64,000 nt of DNA from Salinibacillus xinjiangensis (GCF_009649735.1 NZ_WJNH01000011.1:1-64000); one strand, 5' to 3'; shown: positions 9,412-19,256, counted from the stretch's first letter. Made by a program: numbers and translations. Notes: generated from the sequence alone by a model not told the origin.

Positions 9412-10110
9412 CTACTTGGACACGTACCGGTCAAGACGATTTTCAATTCGATCTTGTACAAGCGAAAGCAAGAAACAAATGATCCAATATAGAAAAGCTG
9501 CTTCCACATATAAAAGCATAAAATCATAAGTTCTTGCTGCAATTTCTTGTGCCTTTCGAAATAACTCTGTAACTAATATCAAGGATGCAAGAGATGTATC
9601 CTTGACTAAACTAATAAAGGTATTAGATAGAGGAGGAATCGATACTCTTGTTGCTTGCGGCAAAATAATTCGTCTTAATGCTTGCGAGTAACCCATTCCA
9701 ATTGTTTGTGCTGCCTCCCACTGACCTTTAGGTATGGATAAGATAGAAGCTCTTATCACTTCTGAAGCATAGGCACCAACATTTAGTGAAAAGGCAATGA
9801 TTGCACTCGGAAATGGATCAATCGTAAAGCCAATTTGACCAAGCCCATAAAACACAATAAATAGTTGGACGAGCATTGGGGTACCTCTTACTGCAGATAC
9901 ATAGATTCTCGCAGGAATGGAAAGAAACTTATACTTTGAAAGACGCATAATGGCAGTGATAAGTGCAAGTGAAATTCCAAATGTAAATGCAATTAATGTG
10001 AGAGGAATCGTGTATTTGATTCCTCCCTGGATCATTGGCCATAGGGAATTAACAAATAACTCCCATCCTCCCATATCAGCCGTTATCGCAAACAATTTAT
10101 TGAGATACAT
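9412..10110 (-). CDS. tcyB: L-cystine-type ABC transporter permease
   Basis: A polar-amino-acid transporter permease (HisM/GlnP family) of about 232 residues with five transmembrane segments. The EAA loop ([22 protein letters not shown]) contacts the ATPase. The frame remains open to a TTG at 10119. The ATG at 10110 is preferred but its ribosome-binding site is weak (GGTG close by), so the start is uncertain. It overlaps the 3' end of tcyA by 14 bases, suggesting translational coupling. Confidence 0.9.
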   Translation of the reverse strand: MYLNKLFAITADMGGWELFVNSLWPMIQGGIKYTIPLTLIAFTFGISLALITAIMRLSKYKFLSIPARIYVSAVRGTPMLVQLFIVFYGLGQIGFTIDPFPSAIIAFSLNVGAYASEVIRASILSIPKGQWEAAQTIGMGYSQALRRIILPQATRVSIPPLSNTFISLVKDTSLASLILVTELFRKAQEIAARTYDFMLLYVEAAFLYWIICFLLSLVQDRIENRLDRYVSK

Positions 10111-10861
10111 CTTCACCAAACCACTTCTTTGCGATTTCGGTTAGAGTCCCATCTTCCTTCATCGCCTCTAGTTGTTCATTTACCGCTTCAACTAGCTTTT
10201 CATTTCCTTTACGAAATGCAAAAGCTGTTTCAGATACTTCATCCTCTTGTGCGGCTATTTTGATTCCCGCATCTGGTTGTTGTTGAATATAATCTAATAC
10301 TGCTAAGCGATCATTTACGGTCATGTCAGCACGACCTTGTTTAATTAATTCAATGGATTGAGCTAAGCCTTCAACGCCTTGAATTTCAGCCCCATGTTCT
10401 TTAGCAATTGCCTGATAGTTACTAGTTAGAGATTGACCGGACGTTTTGCCCTCAATATCCTCAAAGGAAGTAATATCATTATTATTTTCTGGTACAACGA
10501 CTACAGCTGAAGACACCGTATAGGGAATAGAAAAGTCATAATTTTCTAAGCGGTCCTCATTAATCCCCACTTGGTTAGCAATCACATCAAAACGCTCAGC
10601 ATTTAGCCCTGCAAACATAGAATCCCATTGTGTTTCTTGGAAATCTACCTCTAGACCCATACGGTTAGCAACTTCACGCATAACCTCAACATCATATCCT
10701 GTTAATTTATCCTCTTCATTATGAAAAGTAAATGGAGCATACGTACCTTCTGTTCCAACTGAAATCACCCCACTCTCCATAATTTCATCATAACTATTTG
10801 AACCACAAGCCGATAACACAAAGACTATTCCTAATATTAATACCCATAATCCTTTTTTCAT
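10097..10861 (-). CDS. tcyA: L-cystine-binding lipoprotein of ABC transporter
   Basis: An extracellular solute-binding lipoprotein of 254 residues. The signal peptide ends in a lipobox (VFVLSACGS, Cys near residue 19). The mature part is a family 3 binding protein ([26 protein letters not shown] split over two strands, and [24 protein letters not shown]-like pocket residues). Its sequence closely resembles B. subtilis TcyA, including [12 protein letters not shown] and the C-terminal [10 protein letters not shown]. The ATG at 10861 follows GGGGT. A strong sigma-A promoter lies upstream. No S-box or other thiol-related leader was seen. Confidence 0.9.
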   Translation of the reverse strand: MKKGLWVLILGIVFVLSACGSNSYDEIMESGVISVGTEGTYAPFTFHNEEDKLTGYDVEVMREVANRMGLEVDFQETQWDSMFAGLNAERFDVIANQVGINEDRLENYDFSIPYTVSSAVVVVPENNNDITSFEDIEGKTSGQSLTSNYQAIAKEHGAEIQGVEGLAQSIELIKQGRADMTVNDRLAVLDYIQQQPDAGIKIAAQEDEVSETAFAFRKGNEKLVEAVNEQLEAMKEDGTLTEIAKKWFGEDVSQ

Positions 10862-10911
10862 GTATATTACCCCAATCTGTTTACTCGGATTTATTCTTAC
10901 AAACAAAATTG

Positions 10912-10940
10912 ATTATACTCTCTACCATTTATTCTTGCAA
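10912..10940 (-). promoter_or_regulatory. Sigma-A promoter of the tcyABC-like operon
   Basis: TTGCAA (10940-10935) and TATAAT (10917-10912) are separated by 17 bases on the minus strand, about 50 bases before tcyA. Confidence 0.75.
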
Positions 10941-11000
10941 CAAAAATGACATCTCACTTTTTTGGTTATTATGAACAAATTTTATTATTTCTATCCATGT

Positions 11001-11043
11001 AAAAAGAAGACTGACCAGGTTTTTACACCTGATCAGCCTTCTT
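11001..11043 (-). terminator. Terminator of the infC-rpmI-rplT operon
   Basis: A 17-bp near-perfect stem (AAGAAGGCTGATCAGGT with ACCTGGTCAGTCTTCTT) followed by T residues on the minus strand, 6 bases after rplT. Confidence 0.9.
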
Positions 11044-11048
11044 ATTTA

Positions 11049-11405
11049 TTATTTAAGTGCTTCTTTAGCTTTTGTTACTAGGTTTGCGAAGCCTTGCTCA
11101 TCATTGATAGCCATGTCAGCAAGCATCTTACGGTTAACTTGAATGTCAGCTTGCTTTAGACCATGCATTAAACGGCTATATGAAATATCATTCATACGAG
11201 CTGCAGCATTAATACGTGCGATCCATAGCTTACGGAATTCGCGTTTTCTTTGTTTACGGTCACGATAAGCATATTGACCTGATTTCATTACTTGTTGTTT
11301 AGCTGTTTTAAATAGAGCGTGTTTTGAGCCATAATAACCTTTCGCTAGCTTTAAAACACGTTTGCGACGTTTGCGTGTTACTGTACCGCCTTTTACACGT
11401 GGCAT
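11049..11405 (-). CDS. rplT: 50S ribosomal protein L20
   Basis: A 118-residue ribosomal protein that binds 23S rRNA and is needed for early large-subunit assembly. The sequence is canonical ([20 protein letters not shown] at the N-terminus and [16 protein letters not shown]-like C-terminal globular part). In Bacillus L20 also represses its own operon by binding the infC leader. It is the last gene of infC-rpmI-rplT and is followed by a strong terminator. The ATG has a GGAGGGA site. Confidence 0.98.
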   Translation of the reverse strand: MPRVKGGTVTRKRRKRVLKLAKGYYGSKHALFKTAKQQVMKSGQYAYRDRKQRKREFRKLWIARINAAARMNDISYSRLMHGLKQADIQVNRKMLADMAINDEQGFANLVTKAKEALK

Positions 11406-11451
11406 AGTTGTTCCCTCCTATATTTGTCAATCATTAAAGTTGTTTTTTGGT

Positions 11452-11649
11452 TTATTTTTTAGGAAGCATTTCACCGATACGCTTCAAATCACTTTTTGAT
11501 ACAAGTGCTGATTTGCGTAGTTTACGCTTTTGTTTTGTTGATTTATTAGCAAACAAGTGACTTGTATACGCATGTGAGCGTTTTACATTACCGTTACCTG
11601 TTTTTTTAAAACGTTTTGATGAACCTTTATGAGTTTTCATTTTAGGCAT
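11452..11649 (-). CDS. rpmI: 50S ribosomal protein L35
   Basis: A 65-residue basic ribosomal protein with the typical start [20 protein letters not shown] and C-terminal RIGEMLPKK. It is incorporated in the large ribosomal subunit. It lies 45 bp after infC and 46 bp before rplT in the standard order. Its ribosome-binding site is AAAGGAGG. Confidence 0.98.
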   Translation of the reverse strand: MPKMKTHKGSSKRFKKTGNGNVKRSHAYTSHLFANKSTKQKRKLRKSALVSKSDLKRIGEMLPKK

Positions 11650-11694
11650 TGTGTGTTTCCTCCTTTGATTTGTTGCCGTTTAAACTACTGTTCC

Positions 11695-12213
11695 TTACTT
11701 TTCAGCCATAGGAGCTAGCATCATAAACATGTTACGGCCTTCCATCTTCGGCTTTGTTTCAACTGTTGCGATATCCTTACACTCTTCAGCCATACGATCA
11801 AGAACCTTTTGTCCAAGCTCTTTATGCGTAATAGCACGACCGCGGAAACGAACAGAAGCTTTTACTTTATCTCCCTTAGATAGGAACTTACGAGCATTAC
11901 GAAGCTTTGTATTAAAGTCATGCTCTTCAATAGCAGGGCTTAATCGTACTTCTTTAACGTTGATTATCTTCTGCTTTTTACGTTTCTCTTTTTCCTTCTT
12001 TTGTTGCTCGAAACGATATTTACCGTAATCCATGATTCTGCATACTGGTGGTTTTGCATTAGGTGCCACCATTACTAAATCAAGATTTGCTTGCTCGGCT
12101 ATTTTTAAAGCTTCTTGCTTTGATTTTACACCGATTTGTTCTCCATCAGCACCAATCAATCTTACTTCACGTGCACGAATGCGCTCATTTACCAAAGTCT
12201 CAACTTTGCTAAT
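11695..12213 (-). CDS. infC: Translation initiation factor IF-3, with ATT start codon
   Basis: IF-3 keeps the 30S subunit free and proofreads start codons. N-terminal ([14 protein letters not shown]) and C-terminal ([20 protein letters not shown]) domains are intact. An automatic start would be TTG at 12195, but the strong site GGAGGTGG (12227-12220) lies 6 bases before an in-frame ATT at 12213. This gives a 172-residue protein beginning [17 protein letters not shown] starts are a known hallmark of infC and let IF-3 repress its own translation. The L20-type leader upstream adds transcriptional control. Confidence 0.95.
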   Translation of the reverse strand: MSKVETLVNERIRAREVRLIGADGEQIGVKSKQEALKIAEQANLDLVMVAPNAKPPVCRIMDYGKYRFEQQKKEKEKRKKQKIINVKEVRLSPAIEEHDFNTKLRNARKFLSKGDKVKASVRFRGRAITHKELGQKVLDRMAEECKDIATVETKPKMEGRNMFMMLAPMAEK

Positions 12214-12227
12214 AGTTAGCCACCTCC

Positions 12228-12430
12228 ATAAATTTGTAAAGAGAAATAGGCCTCAAGTCCGACAACATTTGTATAAAATAAAAAAGTGTCGGTACACATA
12301 CTGCACCCACACATCACTGTTCTTCATAAGAAGAAATCAACTGATTAAACCTGCCAACTGCTCTAAAGGCGTCGATCAGGTGAGAAGCGGGTGCTTCTAC
12401 TTATTCCAAGACCTTATTCAATTCATCACT
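12228..12430 (-). ncRNA. L20-type autoregulatory leader of infC-rpmI-rplT
   Basis: The 200-nt leader carries the conserved block GCACCCGCTTCTCACCTGAT and CGACGCC (around 12395-12370), typical of Bacillus infC leaders. In this class L20 binds and forces premature termination. A terminator-like hairpin (12312-12286, GTGTGGGT with ACCGACAC) followed by TTTTTTATTTT lies inside the leader, consistent with that mechanism. The plus-strand open frame at 12032-12445 is a shadow of infC and this leader. Confidence 0.85.
12275..12312 (-). terminator. Attenuator inside the infC leader
   Basis: An 8-bp stem with one mismatch closing a loop, directly followed by TTTTTTATTTT on the minus strand. It precedes infC and would be the regulated terminator of the L20 leader. 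Confidence 0.65.
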
Positions 12431-12436
12431 TTTAAT

Positions 12437-12466
12437 ATTATATGATGGACAACTTACTTTTGTCAA
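12437..12466 (-). promoter_or_regulatory. Sigma-A promoter of the infC operon
   Basis: A consensus TTGACA (12466-12461) and TATAAT (12442-12437) lie 18 bases apart on the minus strand, just upstream of the L20 leader. The span to the thrS stop (12562) holds only this promoter and the thrS hairpin. Confidence 0.8.
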
Positions 12467-12530
12467 TCTTTTTTTGAAAACACGTAATACTGTTCTTTCT
12501 CGTCATCCCTTGGTACAGTAGGATAAATTT

Positions 12531-12559
12531 AGGAAGGGCTAAATATGTTAGCCCCTCCT
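12531..12559 (-). terminator. Hairpin terminator after thrS
   Basis: A 12-bp stem (AGGAGGGGCTAA with TTAGCCCTTCCT, one G-T pair) sits 3 bases after the thrS stop. The following T-tract is weak. Confidence 0.6.
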
Positions 12560-12561
12560 CT

Positions 12562-14508
12562 TTACTTTTGACTGCTTTTTTGTTTAATGTCATCCTGCAT
12601 TTCTTCAACAAATGCTTGAAGTCCCTTTGTTTTTGAATTCTTCTCCCCATATTTACGAACATTTACTGCATTCTTTTCGATTTCTTGATCACCAACCACT
12701 AATGCATATGGTATCTTTTGGGTTTGTGCCTCACGTATTTTATAGCCTATTTTCTCATCTCGTTCATCTAGCTCGACACGGAAGCCTTCCATCCGGAATT
12801 TATCTTCCAATTCTTTTGCGTAATCAAAATGCGCTTCCATGGAAACGGGAATGATTCGCGCTTGAACTGGTGCAAGCCATGTTGGGAATGCTCCCTTGTA
12901 TTCTTCAATAAGGAAGGCAACAAAGCGTTCCATCGTGGAAACAACACCGCGGTGAATGACGACTGGACGATGCTCTTTTCCATCCTCACCTATATAAGTT
13001 AAATCGAAACGTTCTGGTAAGTGGAAATCTAGTTGAACAGTGGATAATGTTTCGTCCTTACCAAGAGCTGTTTTCACTTGAACGTCAAGCTTCGGACCAT
13101 AAAAGGCCGCTTCACCTTCTGCTTCAACATATTCAAGCTCTAGGTCCTCCATTGTTTCTTTTAATAGTGCTTGTGCCTTTTCCCACATTTCATCATTATC
13201 CACATATTTTTCTTTGTCCTCTGGATCCCGGTAAGATAGACGGAAATAGTAATTATCAATACCGAAGTCTTTGTACACGGCTTGGACTAGATTGACTACA
13301 CGAACAAATTCCTCTTTTAATTGGTCTGGACGGCTGAAGATATGGGCATCATTTAATGTCATTGCCCGTACCCGTTGTAAACCAGCTAGTGCACCTGACA
13401 TTTCATGACGGTGCATTGTACCCAATTCAGCGATACGTACCGGTAAATTACGGTAGCTGTGTAATTGGTTTTTATATACCATCATGTGATGAGGACAGTT
13501 CATCGGGCGTAACACTAAATCCTCATTATCCATTTCTAGAGTCGGGAACATATCATCCTGGTAGTGATCCCAGTGTCCACTAGTCTTGTATAAATCTACA
13601 CTTCCCAATACTGGGGTATAAACGTGGTCATAGCCTAGACGTTCTTCAATATCGACAATGTAGCGTTCAATCGTACGACGAATGGTCGCCCCTTTTGGTA
13701 GCCATAAAGGAAGTCCTTGGCCAACCTTTTGATTAACCGCAAAAATATCTAACTCTTTACCAAGCTTGCGGTGATCCCGTTCCTTAGCTTCCTCTAGCAT
13801 TTTTAAATGTTCTTCCAATTGGCCTTTCTTCTCAAAAGCTGTTCCATATATGCGCTGCAGCATCTTATTATCGCTATCGCCACGCCAGTAGGCACCTGAA
13901 ATATTTAACAGCTTAAATACTTTTATTTTTCCTGTATGCGGAACATGCGGTCCTCGGCATAGGTCAAAAAACTCGCCTTGTTTATAAATCGTAAGTTTTT
14001 CTCCCTCAGGAATATCATCGATTAATTCAAGCTTAAGTTCATCGCCAATTTCTTGATACATTTCTTTCGCTTCTTCACGAGTCACTTCTACTCGCACAAC
14101 TTCAAGTGCTTCGTCTACAATCTTTTTCATTTCTTTTTCGATTTTCTCTAAATCCTCTGGAGTAATTTTCTCTTCCATATCAATGTCATAATAAAAGCCA
14201 TTTTCAATGACAGGACCTACCCCTAATTGAACATTTCCATATAAACGTTTAATCGCTTGAGCCATTAAATGAGCTGTAGAATGTCGTAGAATCTCTACAC
14301 CTTCTTGGTCTCTTAAGGTTACAATTTCGATTTTTCCATCTTGTTCAATGGGTCTACGCAGATCATAAAGATCACCATTTACTTTTCCTGCAAGTGCTTG
14401 CTTTTTAAGACCTGGACTAATAGTTTGAGCAATATCTTCACTTGTTGTTCCTTGTGGAAATTCCTTTACAGCTCCGTCTGGAAAAGTGATTTGTAGATTT
14501 TCAGCCAT
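12562..14508 (-). CDS. thrS: Threonine-tRNA ligase
   Basis: The 648-residue cytosolic enzyme that charges tRNA-Thr. It has an N-terminal TGS domain (residues 1-63) and the editing/SAD domain with [16 protein letters not shown]. The class II core shows [10 protein letters not shown], motif 2 ([21 protein letters not shown], split around the loop) and motif 3 ([15 protein letters not shown]). A C-terminal anticodon-binding domain follows. Length is normal. The ATG has AAAGGAGTG upstream. It is governed by the T-box leader at 14533-14790. Confidence 0.98.
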   Translation of the reverse strand: MAENLQITFPDGAVKEFPQGTTSEDIAQTISPGLKKQALAGKVNGDLYDLRRPIEQDGKIEIVTLRDQEGVEILRHSTAHLMAQAIKRLYGNVQLGVGPVIENGFYYDIDMEEKITPEDLEKIEKEMKKIVDEALEVVRVEVTREEAKEMYQEIGDELKLELIDDIPEGEKLTIYKQGEFFDLCRGPHVPHTGKIKVFKLLNISGAYWRGDSDNKMLQRIYGTAFEKKGQLEEHLKMLEEAKERDHRKLGKELDIFAVNQKVGQGLPLWLPKGATIRRTIERYIVDIEERLGYDHVYTPVLGSVDLYKTSGHWDHYQDDMFPTLEMDNEDLVLRPMNCPHHMMVYKNQLHSYRNLPVRIAELGTMHRHEMSGALAGLQRVRAMTLNDAHIFSRPDQLKEEFVRVVNLVQAVYKDFGIDNYYFRLSYRDPEDKEKYVDNDEMWEKAQALLKETMEDLELEYVEAEGEAAFYGPKLDVQVKTALGKDETLSTVQLDFHLPERFDLTYIGEDGKEHRPVVIHRGVVSTMERFVAFLIEEYKGAFPTWLAPVQARIIPVSMEAHFDYAKELEDKFRMEGFRVELDERDEKIGYKIREAQTQKIPYALVVGDQEIEKNAVNVRKYGEKNSKTKGLQAFVEEMQDDIKQKSSQK

Positions 14509-14532
14509 GTTTTACACTCCTTTAAATAAAAT

Positions 14533-14790
14533 AAAAAAAGCCCGTCCCTATAAAAAGGGACGAGCTTGTGTTTACCCGTGGTTCCACCCTAGTTCCGCTT
14601 TTTAGCGGCACTTTCGGCATCCGTAACGTGAATAAGACGCTGATTACTACTTCATTCATAATCAGGGTTCAGAGGTGGTAAACAATATATCGTACTTAGG
14701 AAGCTTCCAGCCTTTGACTTCCCTCTCTGATAAGCCGAACCATATTATTCATGTCCTCTTCATAACCGATAATTTTAATTCTAATTATGA
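14533..14790 (-). ncRNA. T-box riboswitch for thrS (tRNA-Thr responsive)
   Basis: The canonical T-box AGGGTGGAACCACGG lies at 14590-14576, followed by an 11-bp terminator stem (AGCTCGTCCCT region to 14533) and a run of seven T. A Thr specifier ACC followed by A is visible at 14679-14677. The variable T-box base is A, predicting a U discriminator on tRNA-Thr. This leader fills the gene-free gap between thrS and ytxC. Confidence 0.92.
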
Positions 14791-14794
14791 GTGA

Positions 14795-14823
14795 ATTATA
14801 TGGATATTCATTTATTATGTCAA
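14795..14823 (-). promoter_or_regulatory. Sigma-A promoter of the thrS T-box transcript
   Basis: Consensus TTGACA (14823-14818), 17-base spacer, TATAAT (14800-14795). The -35 box contains the TGA stop codon of ytxC (14822-14820). Confidence 0.85.
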
Positions 14824-15665
14824 GCCTTTTTGCCGACAAACGGAAATTTTTCGATCGACATGACTCTAACACTTTCCTGAAAAATGTTTTGTAAAAAGAT
14901 AATTTTAGGATCAGACGGTTTCGTTGTGTAAATCAATACACTCTCTGGCGCTATCCCAACCAAGGATGATAGCGGGAATTCAGAGGATAATAAATCAATA
15001 AAATGCAAGCTTTCTTTATTTTGTAAGGCCTTCAATTCGCTTGTGGAATACCGCCTTCCGTTTTCTCGATAAAATTGAAACTCATGATGATATGTAATAA
15101 TCAGTAGATTCGTTTTAGGTGTACGCTCCCTAAAAAAGTCTCGCAGTCGATGAATAAAGTCCTGATAGTCCTGTTCACGCTTCCACTCCTCAATGGCATA
15201 ACCAGTCACGTCAATTAAGTGACCTGCAAAGAATTCTTCCTGTTCATCGACCAATTGGTCAAACGATAGCACTGGACTTCTAGTTACTTTTTCTTCAAAT
15301 AACTGATAAAAATTCGAGGCAGATTGAACATCAGGCTGTGTCCCATATTTTCTTGGGTTGTGTAGCACTGATTGTAGTATTGGCGTGATTTGCATAATTT
15401 CTAGCTGGTTTTGATAGTAATAGTACTTTTTTAATATTCCCTTTGCTAAAGTAGGCAGCCGATATTGGATAAATACAAATATAAGTGCATGAATCACTCG
15501 TTTCCAAGTGTCATTCATTTTTTCTGGCTGCATGTCTACCTTAATGAAACACGTTTTCCCCTCCTCTATTTCAAAATGAATTTTGCTCGCTAACTTTTCT
15601 CGGTTAAGCTTATAATAGAATGTTTCTGCCTCATCTTTCCTGAAAAAATGAATCACCAAACCCAT
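14820..15665 (-). CDS. ytxC: Sporulation protein YtxC
   Basis: A 281-residue protein of the YtxC family, tied to sporulation in Bacillus by annotation and position but without a defined biochemical role. No transmembrane segment or catalytic motif is evident apart from a hydrophobic stretch (VIHALIFVFIQYRLPTLA). The frame opens at 15674, but GAGGG then lies too close. The ATG at 15665 (MGLVIHFF) is preferred with 9 bases spacing. It stands between dnaI and thrS exactly as in B. subtilis. Confidence 0.85.
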   Translation of the reverse strand: MGLVIHFFRKDEAETFYYKLNREKLASKIHFEIEEGKTCFIKVDMQPEKMNDTWKRVIHALIFVFIQYRLPTLAKGILKKYYYYQNQLEIMQITPILQSVLHNPRKYGTQPDVQSASNFYQLFEEKVTRSPVLSFDQLVDEQEEFFAGHLIDVTGYAIEEWKREQDYQDFIHRLRDFFRERTPKTNLLIITYHHEFQFYRENGRRYSTSELKALQNKESLHFIDLLSSEFPLSSLVGIAPESVLIYTTKPSDPKIIFLQNIFQESVRVMSIEKFPFVGKKA

Positions 15666-15737
15666 CAACTTCATCCCTCTTTCCGATACAAACTGTTACA
15701 TTATATGGGATAAAGATTTATAAAATGAACAAAAATT

Positions 15738-15775
15738 AAAAGGGAGCTAAAAATACTTGCTCTTAGCTCCCTTTT
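15738..15775 (-). terminator. Terminator after dnaI
   Basis: A perfect 13-bp stem (AAAAGGGAGCTAA with TTAGCTCCCTTTT) followed by TTTTTG-like sequence on the minus strand closes the nrdR-dnaB-dnaI operon. Confidence 0.88.
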
Positions 15776-15813
15776 CAATATGTTAATTTACCTCTATGAA
15801 TCCTATGCGCTGA

Positions 15814-16746
15814 TTACTTTCTCCGGTTCTCTCCAAGCATTGCTACAGGTTCACTTACCTGTTTAATTCGTTCGATTAATCTTCTTGCCTTTAATTTCTC
15901 AGAATCCCCTTTATTTGAGGATGACAAAACAACCTCCAGCTCCTCCAAGCTATAATTCGACGTAAAGAAGACAGGTAATTGTTCCATCATTCGATATTGT
16001 AAAATGGCTCCTAGAACTTCATCTCTGAACCAGGCAGACTGATATTCAGAGCCGATATCATCTAATATTAATACTGGCGCCCGCTTAAAGCGGTCAATTT
16101 TTTGATTAATTGTGGAATCATTAATGGATGATTTAATTTCACGTACAAATTCAGGCATATAAATAAATAACGAGCGAATTTCTCGTTCTGCTAGTGTATT
16201 CGCCAATGCACCTAACAAATACGACTTTCCAACCCCAAATGGTCCATATAAATAAAGTCCTTTAGAGGCAGGCTTGTCCTCTGATTCATGTAGGTATCGT
16301 TCTATTTTGCGTATAGCCTGAAATCTCTCTGGGTCATCAAGTTCCACTTGATCAAATCGAGCTTCTAACAGTCTTTTTGGCATGTATAGGCTTTGAACAA
16401 AGGATTTTTTTCTTTCCTGTTCATCATGCTGTAGCTTCCGTGGACATTTATCATAGGTTAGGTTAATTTGGCCATTGGTCGCGGACATTTTCGGGACATA
16501 TCCCTTCACCATGTTGCAACATTCATCCAATGAAGCACACTTCTCACACGCCTTTGACTGAGTTTCATACTCATACAGTTTGATTAATTGACGATCGATG
16601 TCCTCGGTTTTCAGTTGAGGATTATCTTGTAAAAAATTTTTTATATTCGGTGTTTGTAAAATTTCATTCTTCATTTTCACGAAAGCTTCCTGAAAGCTTT
16701 CACTATTCTTTAGCCACTTCTTTAAAGCGGATTGTAACGGTTCCAT
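15814..16746 (-). CDS. dnaI: Primosomal protein DnaI (helicase loader)
   Basis: An AAA+ ATPase that loads the replicative helicase DnaC at the origin and at restarted forks with DnaB and DnaD. The N-terminal helicase-binding domain has a zinc-type cysteine cluster (CEKCASLDECCNMV). The ATPase part shows Walker A (GPFGVGKSYLL) and Walker B (VLILDDIGSE). The frame opens at 16755, but the ATG at 16746 (MEPLQSAL) fits AAGGA at 8 bases and matches the MEP start of B. subtilis DnaI. That gives 310 residues. It lies 11 bp after dnaB. Confidence 0.95.
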   Translation of the reverse strand: MEPLQSALKKWLKNSESFQEAFVKMKNEILQTPNIKNFLQDNPQLKTEDIDRQLIKLYEYETQSKACEKCASLDECCNMVKGYVPKMSATNGQINLTYDKCPRKLQHDEQERKKSFVQSLYMPKRLLEARFDQVELDDPERFQAIRKIERYLHESEDKPASKGLYLYGPFGVGKSYLLGALANTLAEREIRSLFIYMPEFVREIKSSINDSTINQKIDRFKRAPVLILDDIGSEYQSAWFRDEVLGAILQYRMMEQLPVFFTSNYSLEELEVVLSSSNKGDSEKLKARRLIERIKQVSEPVAMLGENRRK

Positions 16747-16757
16747 CCCCATCATCC

Positions 16758-18104
16758 TTAACGATTAAAAGATTTTGTTGTCATATTTTTTAAGGCCTGC
16801 TCCAATTCTTGTTTTTCTTTCAGATAATCTTGATTGTTAGAATTGACTGGCTTCTGTTCTTGCTTTGGCTTCTGTTCTTTCTTAAACCAGTCAGGCAGCA
16901 CCTCTTTTTTCTTTGGCGCACCCTTTCTAGTTCCCCATGTTTGATAAAGTTTGGACTCTGATTTGGCTAAATCCATCGCCTGTTTTACAGTCTTCACATT
17001 TTTTCTGGACCAATGAGTCGCAATTTTATCTACATAATTACGAGTCAGCTTCATATCAGATTTTTGCATGACATAATGTACAAGGACATTCATGACACTT
17101 TGCGGTAATCCATGACGAAACATGACATTCGTTAGCATTTTAACCTCTTGTTCAGAGGCATGTCCAGTTTGGGAAAAGTCCTCTAATATTTCACGATGTG
17201 TAATCCGCTCAAAATGATGAATTAATTTATCCTCTTTCGTTTTTGGAGATTTTTCACTTGTATCCTCTTGTGGTCTTTCTTGTTTAGGTCGTAGCTTTGG
17301 AGCGGATGGCTGAAAGTTTTTTGCGTAATAGTCTTTACAAGCCTCGTGTAACTCATCCTTTAACAGTTCCATTTTGTCATTAATAGACCAAAGAATAGCT
17401 TTCTCTAAATATATATCATCTACATGATAGATTTTAACTAGATTATGAATCAGTTTTTTGTTGTCATTTGTAAAGATTTTTTTGACATTCAATTGATTTC
17501 TACTTAATGATTGCTTAAGGAACTCAAAATCGACAAGTTTTCCTTCTTCCTCCTCTTCAAAAGCTTCCATGTTCGTTGTTTGGGTTGGCTCTTTTTCTTT
17601 AGAATAAGAGGGAAGGATTGTTGAAAATACCTCATCGAATGACTTCGTTTTATCCGTTGCATGCGCTGGAATAGAGGGGTGTACAAATGTATTTTTTAAA
17701 TTGTGATATTGTTTTTCCCCAAGGTGATGCTCTAATAGAATGGTTAGCATGGAATCCTCAAAAAACTGCTGAGTAGAAAAAGGCGGTAAAAGCTTATAGT
17801 GGAAGATACGGATATCTGTATCTTCCACATAAGTCCTTAACAGCCCGATTCCTTCTAATTTTGAACGAGCATCATAGAATTGATCTAAATCAATATTCGT
17901 TATATTCATCAGATGGTGATGTGTCGTTACATCCTGTAAAATTTTCGCTTCATTTAATAGCGTTAAGTATATAGTAATTGCTCTCATACCTATTAAGGGC
18001 TGGTACAAATGAGTCAAAGCCATAACATAGTCCTCGTGAGGAGATTTGTCTATGCGAATGATATATTGATCATTAGGTAATAAATTTTTCATCCGTTCAA
18101 TCAT
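16758..18104 (-). CDS. dnaB: Replication initiation and membrane attachment protein DnaB
   Basis: The Gram-positive helicase co-loader (not the helicase), 448 residues, acting with DnaD and DnaI in primosome assembly. An N-terminal winged-helix region is followed by a long polar linker. A DnaB/DnaD C-terminal domain (KMLTNVMFRHGLPQSVMN-like, ending YVDKIATHWSRKNVKT) completes it. The tail is rich in K, Q and E. The ATG has AAGGAG upstream. It sits between nrdR and dnaI as in B. subtilis. Confidence 0.93.
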   Translation of the reverse strand: MIERMKNLLPNDQYIIRIDKSPHEDYVMALTHLYQPLIGMRAITIYLTLLNEAKILQDVTTHHHLMNITNIDLDQFYDARSKLEGIGLLRTYVEDTDIRIFHYKLLPPFSTQQFFEDSMLTILLEHHLGEKQYHNLKNTFVHPSIPAHATDKTKSFDEVFSTILPSYSKEKEPTQTTNMEAFEEEEEGKLVDFEFLKQSLSRNQLNVKKIFTNDNKKLIHNLVKIYHVDDIYLEKAILWSINDKMELLKDELHEACKDYYAKNFQPSAPKLRPKQERPQEDTSEKSPKTKEDKLIHHFERITHREILEDFSQTGHASEQEVKMLTNVMFRHGLPQSVMNVLVHYVMQKSDMKLTRNYVDKIATHWSRKNVKTVKQAMDLAKSESKLYQTWGTRKGAPKKKEVLPDWFKKEQKPKQEQKPVNSNNQDYLKEKQELEQALKNMTTKSFNR

Positions 18105-18140
18105 TTGGCAGACTCCTTCTTTAAGCTATACTACTTTTTT

Positions 18141-18611
18141 CTATTCATGATTGCTTTTCGTCTTCTTGATAAGCTCCTCTAGTTCTTGCATGAAGACATT
18201 AATATCCTTGAATTGTCTATATACAGAGGCAAAACGTACATAAGCAACCTCATCAATATCAGCTAATCGATCCATGACCATTCGGCCGATATCATCACTT
18301 TGCACCTCTGAATTCCCTTGATTTCGTAATTCCTTTTCAATATCCGTAACAACCTTCTCAATTTGTTCAAGGGCAACAGGTCTTTTTTCACAGGCTCTAA
18401 TTAAGCCTCGAAGCAGTTTCTCGCGACTAAATTCCTCTCTAGTACCTTCCTTCTTTACGACAATTAGAGGAATTTCCTCAATTCGTTCGAAGGTAGTAAA
18501 ACGATATTGACAGCTTTCACACTCTCTTCGACGGCGAATAGACCTACCTTCTTCAATAGGTCTTGAATCTAATACTTTTGTGTTTTTAAATTGACAGTTA
18601 GGGCATCTCAT
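18141..18611 (-). CDS. nrdR: Transcriptional repressor NrdR
   Basis: A 156-residue zinc-ribbon and ATP-cone repressor of ribonucleotide reductase genes. The four-cysteine zinc ribbon (MRCPNC near residue 3 and CESCQYRF near 31) and the ATP-cone ([20 protein letters not shown]) are intact. It binds NrdR boxes elsewhere in the genome; none were recognised in this window. It is the first gene of nrdR-dnaB-dnaI. Confidence 0.97.
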   Translation of the reverse strand: MRCPNCQFKNTKVLDSRPIEEGRSIRRRRECESCQYRFTTFERIEEIPLIVVKKEGTREEFSREKLLRGLIRACEKRPVALEQIEKVVTDIEKELRNQGNSEVQSDDIGRMVMDRLADIDEVAYVRFASVYRQFKDINVFMQELEELIKKTKSNHE

Positions 18612-18725
18612 CTCTATCAGCTCCGCATTCGGATTAATAAACGTTTCAATGGTTTTTTACTATTATAACATAGATTTAAGTACTAGACTTGGCATTCAAT
18701 AGAGTTAAATTCCGGAAAAAGGAAA

Positions 18726-18753
18726 ACGCCCGATGTAATCAAACACCAAGCGC
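18726..18753 (-). terminator. Terminator after speD
   Basis: A 10-bp stem with wobble pairs (GCGCTTGGTG with CATCGGGCGT) begins 2 bases after the speD stop and is followed by TTTTCCTTTTT. Confidence 0.65.
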
Positions 18754-18754
18754 T

Positions 18755-19114
18755 TCAAATTCTAATATGCCCTTTTCCACGTGGAATCTCAACCTTTTCG
18801 ATATTCTTAGCCTCTAAAGCATCGGCGATGAATTCGGCTGCAATGTTGGGGTCGATTCGTTCACCACACGTGTATACGTCAATGCTGGCATAACTATGTT
18901 CAGGAAAGCTATGAATGGTTAAATGAGATTCGGAAATGATGACTACTCCACTCACACCGTGTGGAGCAAATTTATGAAATGCAACTTCCCTTACCTCTGC
19001 TCCTGCTTTAAGAGCAGCATTGACAAAAATTTGCTCGATTAATGATATATCATTTAATTTATCTGTATTACAATGCCACAACTCAGCTATGACATGTCTC
19101 CCCATTGTATCCAT
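18755..19114 (-). CDS. speD: S-adenosylmethionine decarboxylase proenzyme
   Basis: This pyruvoyl enzyme makes decarboxylated SAM, the aminopropyl donor for spermidine. The self-cleavage site lies in [14 protein letters not shown] (Glu-Ser bond), giving the beta and alpha chains. The frame opens at 19150. The ATG at 19114 ([12 protein letters not shown]) has AAAGGGGG 9 bases upstream and matches the family start, giving 119 residues. In B. subtilis speD follows gapB and shares CcpN control. Here a hairpin separates them. A spermidine-synthase-like gene lies far away at 54004. Confidence 0.96.
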   Translation of the reverse strand: MDTMGRHVIAELWHCNTDKLNDISLIEQIFVNAALKAGAEVREVAFHKFAPHGVSGVVIISESHLTIHSFPEHSYASIDVYTCGERIDPNIAAEFIADALEAKNIEKVEIPRGKGHIRI

Positions 19115-19256
19115 GAACAATGGCCCCCTTTGTGACAGTCTTTCCTTCACACTGATATTTATGGAACTACCACGGGGGAAAGTTAGTCCAAAGAGGTCCT
19201 AACCCTTTCAGTAGGCTACCAATACCACAATCAGCGTTGAAGTATGCACTAAGAAA

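Noticed and set aside
12032-12445. 137-residue plus-strand frame opposite infC
   Set aside because: It is antisense to infC and the L20 leader and lacks any supporting signal.
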